A stretch of 64,000 bases of DNA from a bacterium A37T11 (GCA_900109895.1 FOBR01000004.1:186001-250000); one strand, 5' to 3'; counted from the stretch's first letter, positions 10,879 to 21,900 are shown. Numbers and translations are program-made. The notes: generated by a model not told the origin, from the sequence alone.

Positions 10879-12249
10879 TTAATTTTTAAAGACAACTTCC
10901 AGGCTCTCAAAAATAGCGCGTTTTGCACGTTCAAGTTCGGTTTTGCTATGGGCTGCTGAAACAAACCCAACCTCATAGCCAGATGGCCCCAGATAAATGC
11001 CCCTGTTCAACAGTTCACGGTGAAGCACTTTGTATTTTTCCATGCTTTGCGGATCAATTACTGATGCCTGACGGATGGTGTCATGTTCTGTAAAAGCAAA
11101 CCAAAATACCGAGCCTATACTAAATACGTTGAATTTATAATTTTTAGCCGCCACAAACCGTCTTATCGCGTCTGTAAAGTCTTCTGCTTTTTTATTCAAC
11201 TCCTTATAAAAACCAGATTTAACCAATTCAGTAAGCTGGGCAATGCCGGCTGCCATGGCCACAGGATTGCCAGATAAGGTACCTGCCTGATAAACGCCAC
11301 CATCCGGAGAGATGTGGGACATAATTTCTGTCGATGCGCCATAGGCCCCTACCGGCATTCCTCCGCCGATGATCTTTCCGTAAGTAATGATGTCAGGCTT
11401 TACCTGGTAGTATTCAGCCGCCCCTTCAAACCCAAGCCTAAACCCCGTAATTACCTCGTCAAAAATAAGCAGCGCGCCATGGCGCGAAGTGATTTCTCTC
11501 AGAGATCGGATATATGGTTCGGTCTGTACCAACAGCCCATTATTTGCAGGGACCCCTTCAATGATCACAGCAGCCACCTGACCTTCAAATTGAACAAAAG
11601 CTTCTTCTAAGGCCGGTATATTGTCTAATGGCAGCACGATGGTCTGCTCCGCAAAGCTTTTGGGTACTCCGGCTGATGAGGTTTCACCAAAGGTGACCAA
11701 GCCCGATCCGGCCTTAACTAACAACGAGTCCGAATGGCCATGGTAGCATCCTTCAAATTTGATAATCTTATCCCTGCCGGTATATCCCCTGGCCAGCCGG
11801 ATGGCCGACATGACGGCCTCAGTTCCTGAACTCACGAAGCGTAACTTTTCGATATACTTGTTGTGCTTTAGTATAAGTTCGGCTAATTCGTTTTCCAAAG
11901 CAGTAGGTGCGCCAAAACTCAACCCATTCTGCAACGCTTCGGTCACTTTTTCACGTACTTTCGGATGGTTATGACCCAAAATAAGTGGTCCCCAGGAACA
12001 ACAAAAATCAATAAATTGATTGCCATCGGCATCCCATATAAAACACCCGTCACCTTTTTGTATAAACAATGGGGTTCCATAAACCGATTTAAATGCCCGT
12101 ACGGGAGAATTTACCCCTCCTGGAAAATATTTTTTGGCTTTTTCATAGAGCACACCAGACTTTTCCCTGGAAATATCCGGTTTTGCTCCCGAAGGCCGGG
12201 TTTCCGTTTCTTCCGTTCCGGCAAACATTTTTTTGATGGAATCTAACAT
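10879..12249 (-). CDS. hemL: glutamate-1-semialdehyde 2,1-aminomutase
   Basis: A 456-residue PLP-dependent class III aminotransferase-fold enzyme converting glutamate-1-semialdehyde to 5-aminolevulinate, the committed precursor of the C5 route to heme. The motif PGGVNSPVRAF, the conserved SSGTEAVMSAIRLARG segment and the PLP lysine Lys292 in TYGKIIGGG are all present. Compared with the E. coli enzyme it carries roughly 27 extra N-terminal residues, charged and low in complexity, but no later Met is better placed as a start. It follows hemB by 47 bp on the minus strand. The matching glutamyl-tRNA reductase (hemA) is not in the window. Confidence 0.97.
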   Translation of the reverse strand: MLDSIKKMFAGTEETETRPSGAKPDISREKSGVLYEKAKKYFPGGVNSPVRAFKSVYGTPLFIQKGDGCFIWDADGNQFIDFCCSWGPLILGHNHPKVREKVTEALQNGLSFGAPTALENELAELILKHNKYIEKLRFVSSGTEAVMSAIRLARGYTGRDKIIKFEGCYHGHSDSLLVKAGSGLVTFGETSSAGVPKSFAEQTIVLPLDNIPALEEAFVQFEGQVAAVIIEGVPANNGLLVQTEPYIRSLREITSRHGALLIFDEVITGFRLGFEGAAEYYQVKPDIITYGKIIGGGMPVGAYGASTEIMSHISPDGGVYQAGTLSGNPVAMAAGIAQLTELVKSGFYKELNKKAEDFTDAIRRFVAAKNYKFNVFSIGSVFWFAFTEHDTIRQASVIDPQSMEKYKVLHRELLNRGIYLGPSGYEVGFVSAAHSKTELERAKRAIFESLEVVFKN

Positions 12250-12296
12250 ATAGTCAGTCGTTAGTCATTAAAGCAAACATACACAAAATTCAAGGC

Positions 12297-13268
12297 TTAA
12301 AGCCACTTATTCTGCAATACTTCTTTGGCATGGTAGGTTAGTATGGCGCTGGCGCCTGCCCTTTTAAAGCTGGTGAGTACTTCTTTTACGGCTCCCTGCT
12401 CATCAATCCAGCCATTTCTTGCCGCGGCTTTCAGCATCGCATATTCACCACTGATGTTATAAACAGCAATCGGCAGGTCGAAATTGTCTTTCAGGAGTTT
12501 TACCACATCCAAATAAGGCAACCCTGGTTTGACCATCAGAAAATCGGCTCCCTCCTGGGTATCAAGGGTTGCTTCGATCAGCGCTTCACGTTGATTGGCC
12601 GGGTTCATTTGATAAGTTTTCTTATCGCCATGCTTGGGAGCAGAGTTCAAGGCATCCCGGAAAGGACCATAAAAGGCACTGGCATATTTGGCCGTATAAG
12701 ACATAATAGAAACATTGGTAAAGCCGTTTTCATCCAGCAACTGCCTTATATAACCCACCCGGCCATCCATCATATCAGACGGGGCTATTATATCGGCACC
12801 AGCATGGGCATGTGCTAAAGCCATTTTTCCTAATATTTCCAAGGATGCATCATTAACAATATTCCCATTAACCACCAAACCATCGTGTCCATCGCTGCTA
12901 TAGGGGTCCATAGCTACGTCTGTTACAACGCAAGCTTCCGGAAAATGAGATTTAACGGACTGAATAGCCCGGACGTATAAATTCCCCTCCCGGTGACTTT
13001 CCGAGGCATAAGGATCCTTTAAACTTTCATCAATGTTGGGAAACAGATCAAAAGACCTTAAGCCCAATTCCAAGCAACATTCTACTTCTCGCAATAAATT
13101 ATCTATGGAATACCGGTATATACCCGGCATTGAAGAAATTTCTGTTTTTTGGTTTTGCCCCTCTACAATAAATAGCGGGAATATCAAGTTGGCTGCAGAA
13201 ACTTGATTTTCCTGAACCATATCGCGGATTACTGCCGATTTGCGATTTCTTCTCGGACGTATTAACAT
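12297..13268 (-). CDS. hemB: delta-aminolevulinic acid dehydratase (porphobilinogen synthase)
   Basis: A 323-residue enzyme that condenses two 5-aminolevulinate molecules to porphobilinogen in the cytoplasm. The two Schiff-base lysines are Lys194 in YTAKYASAFYGPFR and Lys247 in MVKPGLPYLD, matching the E. coli positions closely. The N-terminal RPRRNRKSAVIRDM arm is typical. The ATG start is clear. It lies between hemCD and hemL on the minus strand. Confidence 0.97.
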   Translation of the reverse strand: MLIRPRRNRKSAVIRDMVQENQVSAANLIFPLFIVEGQNQKTEISSMPGIYRYSIDNLLREVECCLELGLRSFDLFPNIDESLKDPYASESHREGNLYVRAIQSVKSHFPEACVVTDVAMDPYSSDGHDGLVVNGNIVNDASLEILGKMALAHAHAGADIIAPSDMMDGRVGYIRQLLDENGFTNVSIMSYTAKYASAFYGPFRDALNSAPKHGDKKTYQMNPANQREALIEATLDTQEGADFLMVKPGLPYLDVVKLLKDNFDLPIAVYNISGEYAMLKAAARNGWIDEQGAVKEVLTSFKRAGASAILTYHAKEVLQNKWL

Positions 13269-13360
13269 GATTTTGTTGTTTTATTAATTGAGGCAAAAGT
13301 AGTTGTTACCTGCAATGCGCACGTCACCAAGATGTAAGAACTGGAAATGTGATCATCAGA

Positions 13361-14947
13361 CTAAAAATCCAGCCCAAACACCGCTTCGGATAATCCAATC
13401 TCATCTGGTGAATAGGGCAGCGCACCTGTCAATCCATATTCAGACAGCTTACTCGCCGTGGAGTGGCCTATACAGATCACTTTTTGCTGGGGCTCTACCA
13501 GATTGTCTACAAAATAGGCTTCCACATTACTGGGTGAGGTAAATATCAGTACGTCGGCACTCGATTTCTCCACGTGCTCTTCCATGCGGGTTTCATAAAC
13601 CGGTAAATTGATCAATTTGGTATCGGCGGTAAACTGTTTTTGTATTGTTTCAAGAGATCCTTTTGCTCTAGGTAGGAGCACAGTTTTGCCAGCCGCTATT
13701 TTTGAAAACGCCGCCCCAATCTGGTCGAGGTTGATGCCCGAACCCTCCCCGTTAAAATCCGGCACATAGCCAAAGTTGCGCAACGTTTCTTCTGACCCCC
13801 TGCCAATCACTGCAAACTTAACTTTTTTGGGAAGTTTTGGATTCAGGCGAAAGAAATTCTCAATACCATTTTTACTAGCAAAAAATACCCAATCAACGTG
13901 TTTTAGAATAAAGGGATCAAGCCGGTTTATAATCGGGAAAATGCGGATCAGCGAGCGACCTTCTATACGGATGCTGTGTTTGGCCATGGATCTTGCAAAA
14001 TAGCTGCTTTCGGGCACGTCCCTGGTGATAAATACAGACAACGGAAATTTTCGCTGTTTATCATACTTAGCCACCACCTTTTCAGCAATTCCATCCAACG
14101 TTTTGCTGCGTAAGTAAAGCCGATCAGGAAATTCTTCTTCCTCTTCTGATTTAACGGTCCATACCTCATATTCTTTACCGTTTTTACGGCAATAGCAACC
14201 GATCGGCGCATGGCAGCCCCCGTCAAACAGACTAAGCACTTTTCGCTCTACAGCAATCAAATCGGACACCTCCTTATTATTAACTTGTTGTAATAATTGG
14301 AACAGTTCGGCATCGTTTTCCCTGATCTGGACGGCCAACACACCTTGGGCGGGAGCTGGTATGATCTCAGTAGGGGGTAATTCTTCAACATAAAACTCGC
14401 TTAGATCTATGTTCAGGCGCAATACTCCGGCTTTCGCCAACATGATAGCATCGTATTTTTCATCGCGCAACTTTTCAATGCGGGTAATGACATTCCCACG
14501 AAGATCATCGAGTGTTAGGTCAGGTCGCATAGCCAACATTTGAGCTTTACGCCGATTAGAAGATGTGCCTACAGTAGCATTGTGCTTTAGTGAAAGTCGT
14601 TTCTTAAAATCGGTGCAATCTTTCAAAACAATTAGAAGCTCTGCCGGATCTTCCCGCTCAGATACTGCAGCGATCATAAGCCCAGGAGGGTTTTGTGTGG
14701 GTAGGTCTTTGTGCGAATGTACTGCCAAGTCTATACTGCCAGCCAGCAGTTCCTCTTCCAGCTCCTTAGTAAAAAACCCTTTCCCCTCCAATTTGTCTAA
14801 TCGCAGGGTCTGTACAATATCTCCTTGAGTTTTAATAATCTTTAATCCGGCTTCAACACCAACGGCGTTTAATTGATCTTTAATATAATTTGCCTGCCAA
14901 AGGGCTAAATCACTTCCGCGTGTCCCGATAATGAGCTTCCTATTCAC
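13361..14947 (-). CDS. hemCD: HemC-HemD fusion: hydroxymethylbilane synthase and uroporphyrinogen-III synthase
   Basis: A single chain of about 528 residues. Residues 1 to about 295 are porphobilinogen deaminase: GTRGSDLALWQA at the N terminus, the KTQGD and HSHKDLPT motifs, and the cofactor cysteine at about Cys245 in GGCHAPIG that holds the dipyrromethane primer. Residues from about 305 to the end are a uroporphyrinogen-III synthase-like domain, with ITRDVPESSYF, FTSPSNVEAYF and CIGHSTASKL. The fusion would pass unstable hydroxymethylbilane directly to the cyclase. The start chosen is GTG at 14947, giving MNRKLIIGTRGS; a TTG at 14956 would add three residues. It is the first gene of a hemCD-hemB-hemL-mutS-like run. 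Confidence 0.93.
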   Translation of the reverse strand: MNRKLIIGTRGSDLALWQANYIKDQLNAVGVEAGLKIIKTQGDIVQTLRLDKLEGKGFFTKELEEELLAGSIDLAVHSHKDLPTQNPPGLMIAAVSEREDPAELLIVLKDCTDFKKRLSLKHNATVGTSSNRRKAQMLAMRPDLTLDDLRGNVITRIEKLRDEKYDAIMLAKAGVLRLNIDLSEFYVEELPPTEIIPAPAQGVLAVQIRENDAELFQLLQQVNNKEVSDLIAVERKVLSLFDGGCHAPIGCYCRKNGKEYEVWTVKSEEEEEFPDRLYLRSKTLDGIAEKVVAKYDKQRKFPLSVFITRDVPESSYFARSMAKHSIRIEGRSLIRIFPIINRLDPFILKHVDWVFFASKNGIENFFRLNPKLPKKVKFAVIGRGSEETLRNFGYVPDFNGEGSGINLDQIGAAFSKIAAGKTVLLPRAKGSLETIQKQFTADTKLINLPVYETRMEEHVEKSSADVLIFTSPSNVEAYFVDNLVEPQQKVICIGHSTASKLSEYGLTGALPYSPDEIGLSEAVFGLDF

Positions 14948-15080
14948 TTTTTCCAAATTTTCCGTTTTGATAGATTCTATGTAAACAAGTCCAATTCTTC
15001 TTGTGGGTAAAAATACGCTTTAAACAATGAATTCCAAGAATTTTTATCGCGGAATTATATAAGACCGTTTTGGAAAACAC

Positions 15081-15109
15081 AGAAGCCCGGCAATGCTTAC
15101 CGGGCTTCT
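15081..15109 (-). terminator. hairpin terminator after the histone-like gene
   Basis: Perfect 10-bp arms (AGAAGCCCGG at 15081-15090 and its complement at 15100-15109) with a 9-base loop, 27 bp past the stop codon of the histone-like gene. The trailing T-run is weak, so termination strength is uncertain. Confidence 0.6.
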
Positions 15110-15135
15110 ATATGATGAAATTTTTGAAAAAAGGC

Positions 15136-15315
15136 TTATTTATCTCTATTCTTAAGCGCAGTTACTTCATTTCTGATTTCCTGAGAAAGGTTCTTTACAT
15201 CCTGTAAAGCTTTTCTTACCCTGGTACCTGCAGCAGCATTCCCATTTTCATAAAATTTTTGAGCGTCCGCTTCTGTAGCTGCGATCAATTCTTTCAGTTG
15301 TGCAAATTTTGACAT
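15136..15315 (-). CDS. Hc1-type histone H1-like protein
   Basis: A 59-residue protein read from ATG at 15315 to TAA at 15136. It starts MSKFAQLKELIAATEADAQK, then has the FYENGNAAAGTRVRKALQDVK core and a lysine-containing C terminus. This is the pattern of the small Hc1/histone-H1-like proteins of Bacteroidota, which are mostly helical and thought to bind DNA. The size is normal for the short form of the family. It stands alone between the heme genes and an oxygenase gene, followed by a hairpin terminator, which suggests a monocistronic, well-expressed gene. Confidence 0.85.
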   Translation of the reverse strand: MSKFAQLKELIAATEADAQKFYENGNAAAGTRVRKALQDVKNLSQEIRNEVTALKNRDK

Positions 15316-15377
15316 CGTATTTAAATATTAATTAAAGTGCTGCAAGATACATTATTCATGCCAAAATCCAATTTTTT

Positions 15378-16343
15378 CTACAATTTTAAGCCAATTTCCC
15401 GCAACCTTTCGTCCAGGTATTCACCGGCCGTACAGTCCGGATAAATCTTCGGATGAGTATTATCAACACAATTTGGCAAAACCGCCAGACTCGTTTTGGC
15501 CTGCGGATGCAAGAAAAAAGGCACCGAGTACCGGGAGGTTTTCATGAGCGCCAGCGGTGGGTTCACCACCCTATGTGTTGTTGACTTCAGCCGGTTATTC
15601 GTCAGTCTTTGCAACATATCCCCCACATTAACCACAATATCCTCGCCTTGCGCCTTTACGGCATACCAATTGCCTTCGCGGGTCAAAACTTCCAACCCAT
15701 CCGCACTAGCCCCTATAAGCAGTGTGATTAAGTTAATATCTTCGTGTGCCCCAGCCCGCACAGCATCGCCTGGCAAATTTTCGGGATGTTCAATAGGAAA
15801 ATAATGAATGGCCCGTAAAATCGAATTGCCGTTATGGACCATCTCTTCAAAGTAATCTTCTTCAAGCTGTAAATAAACAGCAATCGCTTTCAATAATATA
15901 CGTCCGGCATCCTCCAGCCGCCGGTATACCTCATCCAATACCTCGTTAAAGCGGGTTAATTCGAGTACCGTCACATTTTCCGGATAGTCTTCTTTTACCA
16001 CATCTCCATCTGTCACGGTTTGCCCCTGTTGCCAAAACTCTTTCAAGTCTGGCACTTTGGCATCTTTCGCCTTTTCTTTGCCTTTACTAGTATAACCCCG
16101 TTGGCCAGCCAGGCCTGGAATTTCATATTGTTGTTTTATTTCAGCAGGCAATGAAAAAAAACGTTTCACCAGATTGTACAGCTCTTCAATCAAAAATTTC
16201 TCCAGCCCATGATTGGCAATGGTCACAAAACCTGTTTCTGTAAAGGCGCTGCCTAAAGCATCTGAAAATTGTTTGCGCTCTACAATAGTACCGCGCGTAT
16301 ATTGATACAGGTCAAGCCTGGGGATATTTACCGAAGTTTCCAT
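15378..16343 (-). CDS. 2-oxoglutarate/Fe(II)-dependent oxygenase, isopenicillin-N-synthase family
   Basis: A 321-residue protein. The N-terminal DIOX_N-like part (about residues 5-120) has FTETGFVTIANHG; the C-terminal 2OG-FeII oxygenase part has the iron facial triad His-x-Asp in GAHEDINLITLL (about residue 218) and the distal His in TTHRVVNPP (about 275). The co-substrate-binding Arg and Ser follow in SRYSVPFF. It should hydroxylate or desaturate a small molecule in the cytoplasm. The substrate cannot be inferred: relatives include penicillin, gibberellin and ethylene enzymes, but bacterial members of this plain type are uncharacterised. No biosynthetic partner genes are adjacent. Confidence 0.88.
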   Translation of the reverse strand: METSVNIPRLDLYQYTRGTIVERKQFSDALGSAFTETGFVTIANHGLEKFLIEELYNLVKRFFSLPAEIKQQYEIPGLAGQRGYTSKGKEKAKDAKVPDLKEFWQQGQTVTDGDVVKEDYPENVTVLELTRFNEVLDEVYRRLEDAGRILLKAIAVYLQLEEDYFEEMVHNGNSILRAIHYFPIEHPENLPGDAVRAGAHEDINLITLLIGASADGLEVLTREGNWYAVKAQGEDIVVNVGDMLQRLTNNRLKSTTHRVVNPPLALMKTSRYSVPFFLHPQAKTSLAVLPNCVDNTHPKIYPDCTAGEYLDERLREIGLKL

Positions 16344-16422
16344 GATTACTTAATTTGGCCTAAAGATAGATTTTTAGGGGGAAATCTGAAAGAAGATCAA
16401 CTCCACGCCATCACAAAAATCG

Positions 16423-17112
16423 TCAAGGAATTGTTAATTTGACAACCTCACTATAATTATATTTTTTGTTTGCGTTGTTGGTTCGGGCTGCGACGCGCGC
16501 ATAGTAAACCTTTTCCGAAGTTAAACCGGTTACCTTATCGGTATAATGTGTTACCAAAACCGTTTCATCAGCGGTAGCTGAAAGATCCCTGCTTACGCTG
16601 TATTCATTAATGGTATTTCCTACCGAGGGGTATTCTGAAACAATTATCTTAGCCTCCACAATTTTATCACCTATTTTTTCCCGTGAAAGTTGATAAGAAG
16701 CAGAAATACCTCCTGCCATAGTGCTCAAGGTGGCATCGATTACTAAAAATGGCGTTACTTTAAAGTTCACCTCCGTCTGACCTTTTACATCAACCGTCGC
16801 GGTATCGGCCGGAAAAAAAGCTCCTTCAATGGGCACAACCTTATATTTACCGGCAAAAACATTTGCATTTTCAAAAGTGCCATCAGGTTTTGCCCAAAAG
16901 TCGATAGGAGTAACGTTTGCCCCATAAGACACCTCCAGTAACCTTATTTTCATCCCATTGGGTTGTTCTGTTAGCACAGCGCTTCCTGTGGTATTGTCAA
17001 CGATAGCTCCTGTGATCTCCCCATTGGGGGTAAGGTAGTTGTCATGGGAGCAGGATATAATGAGCATGGGAAAACCAAGCAAACTAAAAAAAAGAAGATT
17101 TTTATATTTCAT
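16423..17112 (-). CDS. DUF3823 surface lipoprotein of a Sus locus
   Basis: A 229-residue protein with a lipoprotein signal peptide (lipobox ending at Cys21, LIISCSHDN). It has an N-terminal carboxypeptidase-regulatory-like beta-domain (about 30-125), then an Ig/fibronectin-like second half. This matches the DUF3823 lipoproteins that are normally the third gene of SusC/SusD operons, where they probably act as accessory surface glycan- or ligand-binding proteins. It begins 23 bp after the susD-like gene. Confidence 0.82.
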   Translation of the reverse strand: MKYKNLLFFSLLGFPMLIISCSHDNYLTPNGEITGAIVDNTTGSAVLTEQPNGMKIRLLEVSYGANVTPIDFWAKPDGTFENANVFAGKYKVVPIEGAFFPADTATVDVKGQTEVNFKVTPFLVIDATLSTMAGGISASYQLSREKIGDKIVEAKIIVSEYPSVGNTINEYSVSRDLSATADETVLVTHYTDKVTGLTSEKVYYARVAARTNNANKKYNYSEVVKLTIP

Positions 17113-17135
17113 GATTGAATAGTTAATTTTGTTTA

Positions 17136-18902
17136 TCAGTAGCCAGGGTTTTGAATCAACTTAGCATTTTTACTGATTTCATTGGGATCAATTCGCTCGT
17201 AATACATATTGGGCGTAAAGGTTTTGGGAAAGCTTATGGGTGCGGTCTTGAAAATATACCCATCCTTGTCCAAATCTAAGTATGGAAGTATGGCTGTATA
17301 CTTTGTATTGTTCATTACCTGATCTGCAATATGCCATCTTCTCATGTCCCAATAACGGAAAGGCTCGAGGGCAAATTCAACCTGTTTTTCATGCCGGATT
17401 CTATTAATGTTGACTTCGCTGGCAGTCAAAGCCCGGATACCTGCCCGATTGCGCACCATGTTAATGGCCGATGTGGCATCGTCTATTTTATTAAGCTCTG
17501 CTGCTGCTTCTGCGTAATTCAACAGTATTTCCGCAAACCTGAAATCAATGAATGCCTGTGCTGATGAACTAACCTTGACCGTCGTCCTATCGTACGCTGG
17601 CTGCAAATATTTACGTACATAATAACCGGTTTGTGAGACTTCTCCGTGACCGCCTATACCATTATGCCCGATTACATGATTTCCTTTATATATATCATTA
17701 TAATTGCCGGAAGTGATAGTTTTACCGCCATCAACTATGCCGGCACGAACCTCTATAGCCGTTCCTTTCCACAAACTAAAGGGATAAAGAACGGTAGCGG
17801 CCAGCCTAGGATCTTTCCCTTTGTAAAGATCCGTTGGATCCTTAAACACAATCGGGTTTCCGGCATTATCAATAAGTTTTAAAGTACCCGGTGTACCGTC
17901 TGTATATTCATAATCAGAAACCAGTTCCAATGTTGGATTGATTCTGCTACCATAACCAATCGATGCCCCTACCACATCATGTGGTAAGGTAAATAAGTCA
18001 TAGGAGTGAGCTTTGTCGGGATATTGAAATTGTTTGATAAAAATATTGCCCGGATTATCAGCATCCAAAAACAAATTGGTGAAGTTCTCTGCTTTATCCG
18101 CTGACTTGTTGTATAAGGAATATTTTCCGGAGGTGATAATGGAATCAGCCGCATCGTAGGCCGCCTGCCAGTATTGATTGGCACTGGCTGGGTCAATACC
18201 TAAAAGGCCATTTAACTGAACCATTCCGTATTTTGATTCAGCTGCTGCATAAACCATAGCCCTAGATTTAAGCGCAAATGCCACATATTTATTGGCCCTG
18301 CCAGTTACACTGGTTTTTCCCAATAGCTTTATCGCATCATCAAGTTCTGTTGCAATAAAGTCATAAACTTCTTTCTCAGTATTGCGAGGCACCATAAGCT
18401 CATCGAGATTATCCCCGGTAAAATTCTGTACTTCAGTAATGAGGGGGATTCCACCGTATCGTTTTACCATGCCAAAGTAATAGTAGGCCCTGATAAATTT
18501 GGCTTCGCCCAACCACCCGCTTTTTATCTCGGCAGGAAAATTAGCCAGGGCAACCTTAGCTATAAAATCATTGACATTTCTGACGCTATTGTAGCCCCAC
18601 CAGCCCAGTGAAGTACCACCACCTATACCAAGATGGTCATCATTTGAGTTGGTCACGGATTCGTTGGTAATATTCGCTGTGCCATAAGCCCCCCTCTGGG
18701 CACCGAAGCCGCCCCCTACCAGGAAGTTGAAGTCTTCAATGGGAAGGGCATCATACATGGAAGCAAAATACGCATTGACTGCAGACTCGTTAGAGAAAAC
18801 CTGATCATCTTGGATTATATTCTGTGGTGCAACATTCAAATCGTTCAGACAAGCGCTGAAAGTCATCAGTATCACAGAAAAAAGGAATATTATTTTTTTC
18901 AT
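17136..18902 (-). CDS. SusD/RagB-family surface lipoprotein
   Basis: A 588-residue protein with a lipoprotein signal (FSACLNDL, lipidated Cys18) and the SusD-like N-terminal and TPR-rich RagB/SusD domains; AKFIRAYYYFGMVKRYGGIPL and the C-terminal ALEPFRYWDMRRW are family landmarks. It sits on top of the SusC barrel as a substrate-capturing lid at the cell surface. Encoded 18 bp downstream of its SusC partner and upstream of a DUF3823 gene. The lack of neighbouring glycoside hydrolases means the ligand could be glycan or peptide. Confidence 0.93.
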   Translation of the reverse strand: MKKIIFLFSVILMTFSACLNDLNVAPQNIIQDDQVFSNESAVNAYFASMYDALPIEDFNFLVGGGFGAQRGAYGTANITNESVTNSNDDHLGIGGGTSLGWWGYNSVRNVNDFIAKVALANFPAEIKSGWLGEAKFIRAYYYFGMVKRYGGIPLITEVQNFTGDNLDELMVPRNTEKEVYDFIATELDDAIKLLGKTSVTGRANKYVAFALKSRAMVYAAAESKYGMVQLNGLLGIDPASANQYWQAAYDAADSIITSGKYSLYNKSADKAENFTNLFLDADNPGNIFIKQFQYPDKAHSYDLFTLPHDVVGASIGYGSRINPTLELVSDYEYTDGTPGTLKLIDNAGNPIVFKDPTDLYKGKDPRLAATVLYPFSLWKGTAIEVRAGIVDGGKTITSGNYNDIYKGNHVIGHNGIGGHGEVSQTGYYVRKYLQPAYDRTTVKVSSSAQAFIDFRFAEILLNYAEAAAELNKIDDATSAINMVRNRAGIRALTASEVNINRIRHEKQVEFALEPFRYWDMRRWHIADQVMNNTKYTAILPYLDLDKDGYIFKTAPISFPKTFTPNMYYERIDPNEISKNAKLIQNPGY

Positions 18903-18920
18903 AATATCAAAACAATTGAG

Positions 18921-21900
18921 TTAAAAAGTAAGGTCAATTCCGAAATTATAACTGGTAATCGTAGGATACTTATTACCATAAGAATCATTGGTGTGTTCCG
19001 GATCAATCAAGCTATTGAGCCCTGACCAGGTGAACAGATCGAATCCATTAATATAGACCCTTAAAGATTTAATGATATCCGTACTTTTGAACATATTAGC
19101 AGGAAAGGTATAACCTATTTGCAGGCTTTTTAACCGGAGATAGGTAGCATCCTTTAACCAGAAGTCAGATGGCTGATAATTCCATTCAGCGCTGGTAGTT
19201 GTTCCGCTCTTTGTTCTTGTCGAAGGATATTTACCGGGAATCCAGGCACTGTTAGGATCAAACAGATCCGCTTTATGCCATCTGTCCATAAATACATCCA
19301 AACCATTGCCACCCCAAGCCAGTGGGCCGTCAAGCGCTACACTGCCCAGGTAAGATACCGTATAATTGGTAGCTCCCTGGAAAAGTGCATTGATATCAAA
19401 CCCTTTCCATTGTACATTCAGGGTCAAACCAAAATTTATTTCCGGTGTATGGCTGTTGCGGCCAACATTTTGCCAGTCGTCACCGTCAATAATACCATCT
19501 TTATTTAGATCTTCATATTTTAAGTCACCAGGCAATACATTCCGGTTTCCGTTGCCATCTTCAATAGGTGAGTTTTTGATTTCATCCATTGATGTAAACT
19601 GACTAATTACTTTTAAGCCAAAGTAATTGTCATTCCATCTATAGGCGTTGTTGTCACGCCAGTTACGATAGGAGTTCTTGGATGCAGCACGTTCGACATA
19701 CAGGTTTTTAGTTCTTGTAAAAGAAACATTCCCTGAGATGTTATAGGCAACCTCTCCAATCTTATTGGAATGGCTCAGTGTTAGTTCAAGGCCCAGGGTC
19801 TGATCACTGTTAAGATTTTCCTGTGGAAGGCCGGCCCCAACAGTACCTGGCAGACTTAGGTTCCTGGTTGCTAACAGGCCAACCCTTTTTTTGCTGAATA
19901 CATCAACCTCTGTGTGCAATTTATTATTAAATAAGTCCGCGTCAAGCCCAACATTAATAAGCGTACTGGTATACCACGTGAGGTTTTGATTCGACATACC
20001 TCTAAATCCCAATCCATTAACCAATGAATTTCCAAAAACATAGTTAGAATTGGGATAATTATAACCCATGAGGTATTGGTAGGTAGAAGATCCGTCATCG
20101 CCTAGTTTACCATAAGAAGCCCTGAGTTTTAAGTTCTGGACAAAACCGAACTTATTTTTGAGGAATGGTTCCTCAGATATCCGCCAGCCCGCAGAAACTG
20201 CAGGGAAGAAGCCCCATTTATGTCCTTCAGCAAACTTGGAAGAACCATCATAGCGAAAACTTCCTTCCAACAGATAGCGGCCACTATAGTCATAATTTAA
20301 TCTTCCTACCAACCCTTCATTGACGTTTGGATCAATATTGCTGGACGTGGTCGATTGGTTAAGCGAATTGCCCGCATATAACTGATCCACTGCATCCAGC
20401 GAAAACTCGCGATGACCATTAAAGCCCGTTCCGTTATATTTTCGCTCCTCTCCTAATAACAAGCCTTTTACATGATGATTTAAATTGAAAGTGTTCTCAT
20501 ATTCCATAGACAACTGCGCAGTTGTGGATGTATTTTCCGAATAGGCCTGGGTAAGATTGGAGGGTGCATTCCTTGTACCGGCAATGGTATAGGCATCTGT
20601 TATGGGATCATAATTATAAACATTGAACGCTTTTTTCCATACCTTATTGATGCCGTAATCATTATCATAGGCAAATAACGCTCTAAGCTTTAACCCCTGC
20701 ACTGCAGGAATCTTATAGTTAAGGGCAAAACTTCCATTGAAAGTTTTCGTTGTACGGTCATCATAGCCTGAAATGTCCGAATTGGTAATAGCCAGCGGAT
20801 GTGCGGCATCGAACGTATTATTGAAATATGCTGGGTTGTCATTGGCAAATACAGAAGTGGTAGGAATCTGCCGCCATAAGGACTGCATAATCGGATATGT
20901 TGTTTCAGACGGTGAGTTTTTGGAATCAATAATACCATTTAGCAGTACCTCCGCTTGTAAATCCTTCGTCAGATTAGCGGTCAAATTCGATCTGAAATTA
21001 TACCTTTTAGCATCCAAATCGCCTGATTTCCACATCCCCTGTTCACCATAATATCCCAGAGACAGAAAGTATTTTACTTTGTCTGTTGACCCACTCGCAC
21101 TGATATTATGCTGCTGCACCGGCGAATATTTGCGGACAACTAAATTATACCAGTCTGTGCTTGGTAATGTGCCGTCTTTATATTTGGCGATATCTTCCTG
21201 AGAAAAGGGCAGATTATTGTTACCCGCATTCAAATAGGATTCATCCGTCAACACGGCATATTGATACGCATCCAAGGTATGTGGGGCATTGGATGGCGTT
21301 GTGGCGCCAAAAGTTGACGACAGGTTGAATTGGGTTTTTCCATTGCCCCCACGTTTGGTTGTAATCAGAATAACGCCATTGCCTCCTTTTACGCCATACA
21401 CTGCCGCAGAAGCATCTTTTAAGACAGAAATACTCTCAATTTCAGCGGGATCAAGCCGATTAAATGTCGATCGGGGCACACCATCCACCACGATCAATGG
21501 AGCACCAAAGCCCCGGATGTCAAAATCGGTTGCGTAATCGCCAGGTTCGCCAGTACGTTGGGTCACTCTCAGGCCTGGCAATTTCCCTGCAAGGTTATTG
21601 ACCACATTACCATTCGTGCTGGTATTGATCTCTTTATTGCTCACGCTAGCTATCGAGCCAGTCACAGTGGCCCTGCTTTGGCTTCCATATCCCACCACCA
21701 CCACTTCATCCAAATTTGAAAGCTCTTCAACCATTACGACGTCAATCATAGGACCGGCTGATGCCACCTTCTCCACAGTTTTATAACCAACCATGGTAAA
21801 CACAAGCACATCTTTCGGAGCACTGAGAGCGATTTCATACGTTCCATTTTCATTGCTTGCTACCGTCTTAGTTGTTCCTTTTATCGTTACTGTTACTCCC

